From NCBI GenBank assembly GCA_014871385.1, contig CM026425.1, positions 7,913,243 to 7,977,242 on the forward strand: DNA of 64,000 nt. Direction: 5' to 3'. The DNA is from Ceratodon purpureus. Lineage: Eukaryota; Streptophyta; Bryopsida; Pseudoditrichales; Ditrichaceae. A model generated the notes under the pieces. It searched no databases. It saw nothing but the letters and a program-made list of their open reading frames with translations, and had not been told where the DNA came from. Both the position numbers and the translations under genes were made by a program. Of the stretch, positions 33,367 to 44,690 are shown piece by piece. Numbering within the stretch: position 1 is the first letter of the stretch; the number at the start of each line of letters is the position of its first letter.

Positions 33367-34698
33367 ATACTCAAAGACGAAGTTGCAAGATTGCTACCTA
33401 CCAGATTTTTCACGTACACAGTTATAATTCCAAGCCATGTGTATACATCTTTAATACAACACATACATAACATACTTCAAAAGCCTTTTGAAGTATGTAA
33501 TTTATATTGGTTGCAATAAGTATATTTGAAGCCATATTGATCATAAGATGCATAGACTTGTCTTTTACATAATCATTACACAACTAGAGCAGCTGAAGTC
33601 CTTGGGATTTTGATATTAGCAATAGGTTGTATGATTTTCTAATGGCATTTGCAATAAACAAATCTTATGAAACTCATAAATCTTGGATCTCGGTAATAAA
33701 TGAGGCTGGTAATTTACTAGTATACAATGATAACATCTTCACATAAAAAACAGTGATAATCCCTTCTTCAAAATATACAACTTTATCATAGAGTTGCGCT
33801 TAAGCATTTGCGGACAATGTTATTATTTTATTCTTTTAATTTTTAAAATGTGAATTGATATTCAAATAAAACCTTATTTAAAGTCAACTATTAAAAATAA
33901 AACCAAAAACAATTATCTGGATACCTAATGCTTTCTAATCCACTTTCAAAATAATGCCTCCCTCTAAATTTTACATGTCATTTTTAATTGTTCCTTTATT
34001 GTTGTTGGGACGATTTTATTTGATATACAACTAGCTGTAATGATAGGTAGAGCATATTTAAAATCACAACTCAAATTTTAAGGAATTGAACATTTATTTT
34101 AAAGTATTGTTTTTCGGCTAAAATCAAATTTACTTAATTGGTTTGTGCTCATACCTTTGGCTGTGTAAAACTCTAATAAGTATAGATCAATGGAATATGC
34201 GGACTCGCTTGGTAAATAGGTTTCCACAACTTTCTTATACTTATCATCAAGTTGGGATTGTAACATGTTATAATTTTTTACAAATGGAAAACAAATTGTA
34301 AAACATCTGCCAAATGGAAAACATTTTTTGATGCGTTGCGTCAATATAACAACCATTATGGGAACGCACATATATGTCCAATTTTTTGTTAATAATCACA
34401 AGCTTCTTGTAAAAACACAAAGTGGGAATGGTGCCAATTATAATAACCATTAGATACTTGTTGAAGCCTTGGTTCTTTTACCTATACACATAAAACCATC
34501 AATTACCCTTCCCCCCCCCCCCCCCTCAAGTACATATGGTATTTTGGTCATCTCTTCAAAATCATCCAAAATATTTGTATTCTTGTTATTTAAAAATTAA
34601 AATATATTTATCATAAATTTCATCTAATATTACTTTATATATCTTAAAAGTGTATTTGAAAGAAATCAATACTTCAATTTCTATAAATGATCATGTTC

Positions 34699-34760
<62 letters not shown>

Positions 34761-35880
34761 ACCAGATATCTATGAATTGCCACACCAAGTGCTTTTGTTG
34801 CTAAAATTGCACATCATCATTGTATATCCTATTTATAAATAAAAGATTTCAACATCTCCAAAAGCTGCACAAATATGAGTGTGACAAATTGAAATTCTTG
34901 ATGTTTTTGCAACATTTCATATTGATTAGTTAAATATTGACTTCTATACACTTCTTTTTATTGTGTTGGTGATCAATACTTCATCTACATAATTCGTCTT
35001 GAGTTCCAATGTTGTTGAGGTAGAAAAACACCAGTCATCACTTGTATTATAGTACTATCAAATTGAAATTATATCTATTGTTCATATTTCAATTGGATAA
35101 ATTTTTGAGAATGTAAGACAATTTCAGCCCCTTTTCACAAAATCAAGGATTTATTCTCCTTTCCAAGCCCGTATGAGGCTCAAACTTTGTGAGTTTATAC
35201 CTAACTTCCATACCTAAAGGAATTGATGACCCCCCATCAATCAAATGTGTTTGCAAAGTCTAGTTTTTGGATATCAAAACTTAGGTATACTCTCAGAATC
35301 TCGCAATCTATGCGGTGGATTGTTCTCAAAATTAGTACACACCTTTTTGAATAAGGTTTACAAGATCCTATGATTATATATTCAATTTTATCTCTAAATT
35401 TAGAAACTATAGGTTTTTATCAATAATGGTATGTTCTTAGCATTTTTGGCTCCAAAGACACCAAGGGCCTTTAGGGGTTAAACTTGTATTACTTTGAAAT
35501 TATGCTATCATAAAATTGTACTACTATACTTTGAAATCATGCTAAGGTAACAACAATTGCAACTAATAAAATCAAAGCCCTTTTGCTTGTCAAACAGCAA
35601 AGAAGGTGCTACAAAATACATAAAGGTTGGCTAAGCACTGAGAATATAAATATAAATATAATTTTTTTTAGAGTTGCATTGAATTTTCTTGTAATTTTTC
35701 AAATGTTCAAAAATTAGAATTTCAATAACAAATAGTAAGTGTTCATGAAAATCTCCACTAATAAATCACAAAAAGGATAAATGTCTAACTATTAGTTGAC
35801 TGATGATGAACCACTAACATTCTTAATGAAAATTTGGAAGACGAATTCATCATGAGTTGTTAATGCGGCTTCTGAGGTCT
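33367..35880. other. No gene; homopolymer tracts
   Basis: AT-rich. Contains a 15-base C run at 34511-34525 and a 55-base A run at 34702-34756. Nothing else is recognised. Confidence 0.6.
34702..34756 (+). repeat. Poly(A) tract of 55 bases
   Basis: Uninterrupted A from 34702 to 34756. It could be the tail of a retroposed sequence lying upstream, but no SINE, LINE or processed gene is recognisable there. Confidence 0.95.
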
Positions 35881-36194
35881 GGTTTCAGACTATGCTAAAA
35901 CTTTGAGAGGCCATCGGTTTTGACCAATGAAGATGCAGAAATGCGGAAAGTCCGACCTTTCAATCTTCAAATTAAGGGTCAAAGTCCAAAGGATGTTGCT
36001 TTGAGAAAAGCTTAGATAGCAACACTTTTAGAAAGTTATGGTGCCAAGGCGACAACCTCTTGAGCAATAGTTTGGATCAAACAACCCAAACTTCCGTTGA
36101 GAGGCTGAACTCTTTTTTCATTAAGCTCGCCTCTCAACATAGTCTAGTCCAAAAATGTGAAGGCTGTCCTTTCAACTTGGGCATAGTCTGAACC
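35881..36194. mobile_element. Shorter relative of the Harbinger-like element at 3099-4151
   Basis: The left end GGTTTCAGACTATGC and the right end GCATAGTCTGAACC are inverse copies. The interior aligns with the reverse complement of about 3890-4145 (shared blocks include CCAATGAA, AAAGCTTAG, GCACTTTT-like and CCCAAACTTCCGT). Target duplication unclear. A further solo end (CTAGTCTGAACCGGCCC) lies at 36711-36727. Confidence 0.7.
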
Positions 36195-37045
36195 ATGATG
36201 CGGTCATACCAAGGCTACTACAACAGATCCCATCAGAACTCTAAAGTTAAGCAAACATCTCCGGATGTCAACTTCAATTAACATCCCGGATGCCCGAGAG
36301 CTCTAGATTTATTATCCTTTGTCCAGTGGCCATAAGATTAGTTAATAGAATGAACAAACACTATATTTGGTAGAAGACAAAAAATGGCGCAAATTTTAGC
36401 CTGGAGAATCTACTGCGAAATTAGCAGTGCAAATAATTTTCATGCATGGGGAAACTAATTAAAAAGTTGGAGCAAGTGGAATCATCATTTTTGAATTCTT
36501 TTACAATTAGTTATGAATTTTTGAAGATGGATTCATAGGTGTTTCTAAAATGGCATCCTATAATGTTTTCCATCTGCACATGGTACTGTTGGGTGGGGAA
36601 GCTATTATGTACCTCTAAGGGAAGATGACTAGAGCTCCATTTTCGGCAGTGCGCCATTTTTGGTCGTTCTACCATTCATGACGGTCTCTTCAGCCGGAGT
36701 TCTTCTGCTCCTAGTCTGAACCGGCCCGAAAACAATTGGTCATTGTTCTCTACTGACACCTCTATTGGTTACTGAGATTGTGCTATTGCAATATTGTATT
36801 ACTGTACTATGAAATTGTGCCACCGTGGAATTGTGCTAAACGAAGGTGACATGAAAAGGGGCCAAAGCGAAACGTGGAAGCGAGACGAGGGATGCAAATG
36901 ATCCAAACTGGGCCCTCATGAAGCAGTGGACGACAGCGGACAGACAGACAGACAGAGTGACCCCTGGAACAGAGCAAAGGGGACTGTTCTAGACGCCCAA
37001 CGCAGAGCTCCAAACCCTAATTGCCACCACCCTGGACTGGACGCC
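36195..37045. other. Upstream region of the FNR-like gene; solo MITE end
   Basis: AT-rich with a solo transposon end at 36711-36727. From about 36840 GC content rises into the promoter and leader of the next gene. Confidence 0.5.
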
Positions 37046-39575
37046 ATGGCCACCATCGCTGTCTCGACACTGTGTCCGTCTCTCGCAGCCTGCGCGCCCC
37101 ATGCGGCCCCGGCTCCAGCCATGCTCAGTGCCCGGGTGGCGCTCGGAGGCCACGGCGCGGGCCTGCTCAGGCGCCTCAGGGTGCCGAACCTCGGGGCCAC
37201 GCGCCACCAAAGCCGGGCGGGGGCCGTGCGCGCTGTCTGGAAGCAGGAGGTGCTGTGGGCGGAGGCGCCCGTGGCCGACGTCGGGCTCGCGTGCGAGGAG
37301 CATTACCACTTCGTGCTGGATGTCAGTGGCAACCGGGAGCTCATGGAGGGGCACACCAAGCCTGGCCAGTTCGTTCAAGTGAGTGCAAATGGCCTTTGTG
37401 TTGGTGTTTGTCGTTGATGAGTGATGGTTCTGGTTGGGGATTCGAGTCTGTTTTCCCACGCACTATTGAGATTTGAGATGCGCATTCGGGGGTAGAATTG
37501 ATTGAGATGCGTATTTAGGGTTAAGATTGATTGAGATTAAGGCTGGGATGGTTTTTGTATTTTTTTTCTTTCGATAGGGTTTCTCAATGGGAGGATTGTT
37601 TTGTCAGTTTTAGCTCACGTCCGGCTCTGTGAGGGAATTATGAATTTCGCTACTTAGAATGAAGAGCTACTGTATGTAATAGGACTTGGGGGCAGTTGTT
37701 TATTGTTGTTGATCCGTGATTAGAGTCTAGGTATTTGAGGGTTAGTGTGAGGGATGTTACGTCTAGTCTTGGACGTGATGGTATGTTGGATGCTTTTGAA
37801 TTTAGACATGAAAAGTGAACAGTCGTTAGCATGATTGTGTTTGTATGTAGAGGTGGCCAATGAGATCGTTGTTGTGACATTGGCGCGACATTTGGAGACA
37901 TTCATTGGAAGTGGTGATTATCGGTGAATATGAGGATTAGTGAGCCGATTCATGTTTCGGTATTGTGATTGTTTTGTCGTTTTGACAGTTTTTGCTGATC
38001 CATGGAGTGTCCTTGATTGCAGGTTAAAATTGGTGACAGCAAGCCAGCTTTTTTAGCTATAGCTTCTCCCCCAAAGGTAGCTGCCTCTGGGTCGATGGAA
38101 TTTTTAATTAAGTCTATTGAGGGTACCACGGCTGGTATGTTGTGCAACTTAGGAAAAGGTGACAAGGTAGAGCTTAGCCAGGTGATGGGAAGCGGTTTTC
38201 GCATGGACAACGTTGCACCTGCTGAAGACTTCCCTACATTACTGCTCTTCGCTACTGGTTCCGGCATTAGGTAGGTTATATAAATGCTCAGTCTTACGAA
38301 ACCCTCTTGTAGCCATATATATTCTAGACGTTGCAGAATTTCGCAGTGGGATGACCGTATTCGAGTTCTAACAATTGTACATTGTCCACGACAGTCCAAT
38401 CCGCTCGCTGGTGGAGGCTGGGTTAGATGCTCACAAACGAAAAGATGTGCGACTTTACTATGGCGCACGGAACCTAGATCGGATGTCTTATCAGGTATTT
38501 TAGGGGGCTTTGTATGAAATTTCGTCAGTTGCAATGTGTTTGGTTTTTGCTTGTTTGGAATCAACAGCGCATCACATCACATCATTTCCCTCTCTGATCT
38601 GCAGTCTAGCTTTACCTGATAATTCGGTTGACTAATTCGCACAATGTGCAAGCAATTTTCATGAGTTTCGTGTTTTGAATGTACAGGATAGGTTTAAAGA
38701 CTGGGAGGCATCAGGCGTTCAAGTTGTGCCTGTGTTGTCTCAGCCTGATAGTTCATGGAATGGTGCTCAAGGTTACGTCCAGGTAATGTTTTGACATTAA
38801 GTTCCCTTATATTTTGGGTGTTTATGCTAGTGAATTTGTCGATGCTTTTTTCATGCTGTAAATATTGGAGTGGTGGAAGCTGTATTCTAAAGTCATTTCA
38901 GTTTTGTAACTTCATATCAACTGTTATTCAGTGTTCTGTCTCCACTCAATGCTTGCGGATCATACGGGCAGGCCTTTTAAACATTTGGTTTGCTTGTTGC
39001 GGGGTTGTTTACCAGGCAGCATTTGCAGATAACAAGGGAGTCATAATTGGGTCTCAGACTGGTGCAGTATTGTGTGGGCACAAACAAATGGCACTGGTAT
39101 GCCCTCCTCAACATTATGATTAATTCCTTAAAGAGAATGGGAGACGATCGTGCGAAAGGGAGTTTAACCCCTAACTATCCTTAAAACCCGAAATGGGTTT
39201 CAATGGTTCCCGCAGGAGAAAAATTCAGCCAAGTTTGACCATTATTATCTCACAAATGCAAAAGAATTAACGGTTCAAATTTGGTATGTTAGTAGAACTT
39301 CAAGTTAACTTTCAGATCCTACGGTTAGATTTTCTAAATAATGCTTAGATTGAGCTTTTTTGGGCCTGAAGTAGAAGAAGGTCAAATTTTGTAATGTTGG
39401 CACTTTTGCGTCAAGGAAATTTAGGGGTTAAGATCTGCCATCTATTGGTTGCATCTATTTTTTGAACGCAGGGCTTTGGATTTCATGCTAATCCGTACAA
39501 TGTTCTGAACAGGATGTGACTGACTTGCTTGTGGCTGCTGGAGTAGCGAAGGATAAAATTTTGCTGAATTTTTGA
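37046..39575 (+). CDS. Chloroplast FAD/NAD(P)-binding oxidoreductase (FNR-like), 6 exons, 306 aa
   Basis: Exons: 37046-37378, 38023-38270, 38395-38494, 38687-38782, 39016-39096 and 39513-39575, all GT-AG with consistent phase. The first 60 or so residues are rich in Ala, Arg and Pro and poor in acids, as in a plastid transit peptide. GHTKPGQFVQ is the flavin-binding strand; FATGSGI with PIRSLVEAG is the NAD(P)-binding loop; RLYYGARNLDRMSYQDRF, VLSQPDSSW and TGAVLCGHKQM follow, and the C-terminus is KILLNF. This matches the plant At1g15140-type family, which is related to ferredoxin-NADP reductase. The acceptor is unknown. Length agrees with the family (about 295 aa). The last exon reads MALDVTDLL where relatives have an acidic residue after MA, which is a minor difference. 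Confidence 0.93.
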
Positions 39576-39663
39576 GGCCCTTGTGAGCTTAAGGTAAGGA
39601 AATTACATAATTAGGGCATGCTACTTCGTATGTGCTCGTAGCTTAACTCCTACGTGATCATTT

Positions 39664-40086
39664 TGTATCCCAGTGATGACACTTTTAGTAATCCGAAGCA
39701 TGCTAAGCTTAATAATGCTGCATTGCTCCCTTCCTTAACGAAGGTAGGTGAAGTGGTGTGCATAGTATTGTGCTGTTGTGAGCACATGTGGATTCTAGGC
39801 ATTGACCAACTGAGGGAACTGTGTATGTGCATGAGTTTAATTGTGTTATGGAATAATCATCCAAATCTAAATACATAGTTGTTTGGATTTCTTTAGTTTT
39901 GTACCTGTATCCCAGTGATGCCACTTTTAGTAATCCGAAGCATGCACAGCTGTACCATGCTGCATAGCTCCCTTCCTTTTATCACTGAGGTTAGGTGAAG
40001 CAAGGCAAATGGTATTCATGCTGTTTGCGAGCGCATGTGGATTACAGGCACTGACCAGCTGAGGGGGCTGCATATGTGATTCAGTA
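39664..40086 (+). repeat. Direct duplication of about 175 bp downstream of the FNR-like gene
   Basis: 39664-39836 and 39906-40086 share long blocks (tgtatcccagtgatg, cacttttagtaatccgaagc, agcacatgtggatt-like and gaccaactgaggg-like) with small indels, offset 242 bp. They lie just past the stop codon, so the 3' UTR or its polyadenylation region may have been duplicated. Confidence 0.8.
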
Positions 40087-42029
40087 AAATCATGTGACAT
40101 CAGTATCTAGTGAAGTCCGATTCTAGTGGTTGCCTTGGGAATTTTGTTTACTTCAAAAAATTCTGGCACTTCAGCTAGTTTTGCGGAGATGTAATATTCC
40201 CTCTGAGTAAGCTTAAGCTATGCATCTATGTGGTACATACTGCTCTTTTATTCGCTCAGTGTACGTGCTGATCTTTTTAGTGTGGCAGATAGGCTTGCAG
40301 GTCTGAAGATCAAAGCACGAGTTTCTAGAATGGCCGAGAGTTGATGCCAATACCTGGCAACCGTGGAGAAGTCTTCTCTACCTTTTCTCGGTGAGTCTAC
40401 ACCTCTTTGTCGTAGTTTCAACACCCTTAAATGAAGTGCAGTGATCTGAAATAGATTATGACAAGTATTTTCATTTCTCCCTGGTTTTTTGGTAATGGTG
40501 ATACTTGTATTTCTGAGGGTTCTAAAGTTGTAACAACTACATTCCTGATTCCTTAAATGACTTGTGAGGTGCTGAGTGAGGTGTTACAATTGTGTTGTGA
40601 CATTGATACGTGTTTGCCTGTGGGTGTGAATTTCATGCACTGCATACAGAACTTTGGCTTGCCAATATTAGTGATCCTAAGCACTTAATTCATTACTATG
40701 CTTGTTTACGTGTGCAGAAGCGTGGTCCACGCAGGAGTTACTATCAATTGAGCAAGCTGTGTACATGTCTTACAAACCCTTGAAACTCAAGGTTAGCATA
40801 CTTAGGTAGGAAGACATGTATTATTGATTATTTGTATTTTACCTTAAATACATCATTCTTTCACATTAAAATACTGCCAATCATTTCATATGGGGGCTTC
40901 CTGGTTTAAATGCTTATATTGCACTGGGGAAGTGTGTTGGACTTGACAATTCTTCTAACAGCACATGTCTCGCGCGCTTGTCTCGCACCATGAGCCATGC
41001 AACCAGTATGACGCTGCTAAGTTTTGAGCTACGGGCAGTGCATGCAGTGGCGCAAATGAACATATGGAGTGGATTCTGCAACTCTAGATCTGGTAAACTA
41101 TCCAATGGTGGAAGTCTGACGTGGATAAACTTCGAAGTCAGAGCAAGCTGGACTCCCTCGATCTAAAATGGAAGGTGTAATGAGTTCCTTCGTATCCCAC
41201 AGAAATTATAATATTTGAAGCCTTCTCGATAAGAACCAGAAGATTAATAGGTTGATCTGAGGTCTTCACAATCCTTTGCTTCAGGCTCCTCACTGTTTTA
41301 GGAGTAGTCTCCATGGGAGGAGGCAGGATGGAAGGCATGCTCAAGTAAGTCAAAAAGAGTGTCTTATTAAACAAGCGCAGAAAAGAAAGCCGAGCATGTG
41401 GTGACTCCATCATGCCTCGCCACGATCGAACGTAGTCTCGCATTACCTATCGCCGGAATTTGTACAGCCAATCACTGTGGCCAATAGCCTCAGCATCCAT
41501 CTATCTTACCAGTGAGATGTGAACATGTGAGAAAAATTCAATCAGTCATACTACAGATTTATAACCAGTGATGAGTATTGTTTATAAATTTATATAAAAC
41601 ACTATTTAATGACAAATTATCCTAATATCAGAATGATCTAAGTGTAAAATATTATAAAAAGTGTTGTCTTAAACTGTTAAAAAGTTTTCTAGTATCACGA
41701 ACACTTTGTCTTTAACCCTTAAAAGTCAACCCTAGCCCCTCCGGCTTGGTTTTCTTACGAGAGAATCTTGTTCATAACTTGCACTCCATTACACCAAATA
41801 GGGTTTTTAGAATGCGAAATCGAGCACCTTGAAGAGATCTACACTTCTTCATAACATAGCCAAAAGAAATCGAAACTAAAATTGTGTTTAAAGTAAAGTT
41901 TAATATAGATTTTGGGTGTCGTATCAGGAAAGCATATATCCTTTAAGGTTTAAGAAGTGTTTTGAGAAATATGTAGAAAATTGTCTAAGCAATTGTTTTG
42001 AATTAACCCCTATAGCATTAATTCAACAA
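40087..42029. other. No gene supported
   Basis: Mixed-composition DNA with short ORFs (40914-41166 on either strand, 41138-41443 minus) that have no domain. Some splice-like sites occur after 40300, which could reflect 3' UTR introns of the upstream gene, but nothing coding is recognised. Confidence 0.5.
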
Positions 42030-42450
42030 AAATGCCATGGAAATCGTCCCGCCACCTAAACCACTACCTAGGGTATTGTGGACATCGGCACCGTCCGACC
42101 AGTGTCCGCCGTCTACGGAAGAGCGTAGGGGGAGTAAGCGGGCAGGGGGGTCGCAAGGAACGGAGTCTGGGTCGACCGCGTCCGGTTCTGAGGTTAGGAA
42201 GCACAAGCATCGGAAGAAGGTAGCCGCGTGTGACCAGCATTCCACGGAGGCTAGGCTTTGCTGTAGAAAGATAATCCTGGACTGGTTTGCAAGCCACGAC
42301 ATGCCATACTTGGAGAGTACATTCTTGAATGATGGTCCGGCGGGACTCGAGAAAGCTTCGAATGCTCTGAGGTTACTACTGCAGGAACTTATAAGGTCCT
42401 TTTTGTGCACACCTTTGACTTGTCATTTATTAAGAGACAACCTTTTTTAG
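42030..42450 (+). other. GC-rich island with an unrecognised ORF
   Basis: An isolated GC-rich patch in AT-rich DNA. The plus ORF 42037-42450 (137 aa) has a Ser/Gly/Arg-rich first half (KHKHRKK) and a second half with helix-like spacing (IILDWFASHDMPYL). It may be a captured or decayed exon. No family is recognised, and the last third runs into MITE-like sequence. Confidence 0.35.
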
Positions 42451-42732
42451 CAAATGAGAGTATTATTCTGAGACACATCTTTCAAGCAAATGACCAAATT
42501 ATTCTGAGACAGAGGGAGTATAAAACTTGTGACTTATAGGAAGCCTTACAGGACCCTAAATCATACCCATTGTTGCTTCTTGAAGTAGGCACCAATTCAC
42601 CAATTGCGTGAGCATGGTATCCAAGATGTGGATGCTTTAGCTTTAAAAGCGTATTATAAAGTGTGGAGACAAACTGGCCTTAAAACAGCCAAATTAAGCA
42701 AATGAGCAAATTATTATGAGACGGAGGAAGTA
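42450..42732. repeat. Fragments of Stowaway-like ends
   Basis: The motif agcaaatga...ttattctgagac-gagggagta occurs in related form at about 42450-42478, 42484-42522 and 42698-42732. These resemble right ends of Stowaway-type elements, with no matching left ends found. Confidence 0.5.
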
Positions 42733-43300
42733 GGATGAAGCTGTAATTTTGGCACAGTATAACAGTCATGCTATAGCAGTTTAACAAGACCATTCATGCT
42801 TCAAAATTCTTCATACTTCAGGAGATATGTGCAATGAAAGTTTGAAAACACTATTACGGCATATTAAAATCTACCCAAAACTATAATATATGCTCAAAGT
42901 CTGCCCAAAATTAACTAGATCACATAAACTTCAAAAATTCACCAAAAATTGAGATTTTTTTTTTTTTTCAAGTTTTGTTTTTTTACATGTAAATAAAATT
43001 TGAAGGCATGATCTCACCGCTTGGATTTTCAATCCAATATTTCTCCATATGCCTTTTTTACTATCCTAGACCGGCCTTTTTATTTGAATTTCAGCTTACC
43101 TTCATGTGAAAAATCAAGCATTTCTTTAGGTTTTATAGTTTGATTGAGAGTAAAAAGTGCATGGACATATTCATAATCCAGCTAGGAACAAGAATTTGAA
43201 GAGCCTCACATCAAATTTGCTTTTGAAATTGGTTTTTTGGGCTCACAAAACACTTCAAATCCATTTTGCAATAAAGGAAAAAAACTTATTTTCCAGCTTA

Positions 43301-43422
43301 GAACATTATGATCTCACAAACGGTAAGGAGTTTGAATCTAAGATTTGGGATATATATACATGAACATTATGATCTCACAAACGGTAAGGAGTTTTAATCT
43401 AAGATTTGGGATATATATACAT
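43301..43422. repeat. 61-bp tandem duplication, two copies
   Basis: gaacattatgatctcac begins both copies (43301 and 43362). They are nearly identical and end at atacat, one base before the TA target site of the fold-back mariner element. Confidence 0.9.
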
Positions 43423-43425
43423 GTA

Positions 43426-44350
43426 CAGTCAGGTACACTTCATTTACGAATTCTAGTCGCAGCCACAGTCACAGAGGAAAAAACCGGAAAACTTTGGAAT
43501 GGAAGAACTTGCTCAAAAATTGGAATTTCAAATTGCTTTAGAATGCTAGTGAGGTGTATTTCAATATTGCAAAAATAAAATAAAATACATATAAACCTGA
43601 AAAATAAATAAGCATTTGTGTTTTCCTTATACACTATCTACCACCTAGTATTTCCAACCTCTAATTGAAATCACTGTTTTAATAGAATTGGACATAGTTG
43701 AAATGTCCAATTCGTTCCAAGGTGACTTCATCCCATACTTTATGAATGCTTTCTATCAATTTGTGCTTGTTTATTGGCATTTTGTGAGAAAAAAGCAAAT
43801 CTTTAAAAGTGTCTTCCACATGTTTTCAATGGTATTTAGATGAGGTGAATTTGGAGGCCAATTCAACTTCTTTATGCCATGAACGAGTCTCATATATAAA
43901 ATAAAGCTCCCTCAAAGTGCTTTCAAATACATTCTCTACAAAATGTATAGGTTTTATTTTTCTTGGTTGCTTTCTTCTCACAAAAATGCCAATAAACAAG
44001 CAAGAATTAATAGAAAGCATTCATAAAGTATGGGATGAAGTCCCCTTGAAGCGATTGAAAAGCCTCATTTCAACTATGTCCAATTCTATTAAAACAGTGA
44101 TTTCAATTAGAGGTTGGAAATACTAGGTGGTAGATAGTGTATAAGGAAAACACAAATGCTTATTTATTTTTCACGTTTATATGTATTTTTTTTTTACAAT
44201 ATTGAAGTACACCTCACTAGCATTCCAAAGCAATTTGAAATTCCAAAATTCATCAATTTTTGAGCAAGTTCTTCCATTCCAAAGTTTTCCCATTTTTTCC
44301 TCTGTGACTGTGGCTCCGACTAGAATTCGTAAATAAAGTGTACCTCACTG
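43426..44350. mobile_element. Fold-back Tc1/mariner-like element with duplicated transposase tail
   Basis: The ends CAGTCAGGTACACTT and the inverse CAGTGAGGTACACTT, flanked by TA (43424-43425 and 44351-44352), are typical Tc1/mariner termini. The similarity continues inward for most of the element: arms 43426-43798 and 43967-44350 are inverse copies. The plus-strand arm encodes NKQELIESIHKVWDEVPLKR, the C-terminal tail of a Tc1/mariner transposase. The minus strand at 43860-43816 encodes WPPNSPHLNTIENMW, the region with the last catalytic acid. The 5' half of the transposase is gone, so the element is a deleted, inverted-duplicated derivative. Confidence 0.85.
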
Positions 44351-44383
44351 TACAAGTAAGGTACTAGATCCTACAGTTATTTG

Positions 44384-44690
44384 GGGTAATAGTTAACATT
44401 TATGAAGACAAAAAAGATTTGAGCAGTAGTAGGCAATATTGAAGGGAGCATCAATATTGGAAAGATTCTCAAGTTTTTCTTACATAAGAGTGGTCTTATA
44501 TATTGTTTGACTTGGGGGGGCCATTATGTAATCCCCTTCCTATTGATTAGGCCTTTACAAACTTCATAGATGACACCTTTTCCCAAAAAAAAAAAAAACA
44601 TTCATCTCTAAATTGTAGAGGTGTTAAATTTTTATCCATGCTTTTAACAAAGGCCATGTCAAAACAGGGCTTTGCAGGGTATAATTTGAA
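44384..44690. repeat. Dispersed repeat, most complete copy
   Basis: The first half resembles 4450-4565 and the second half resembles 21257-21385. This links those two fragments into one family. Internal poly(A) near 44585. No coding sequence. Confidence 0.6.
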
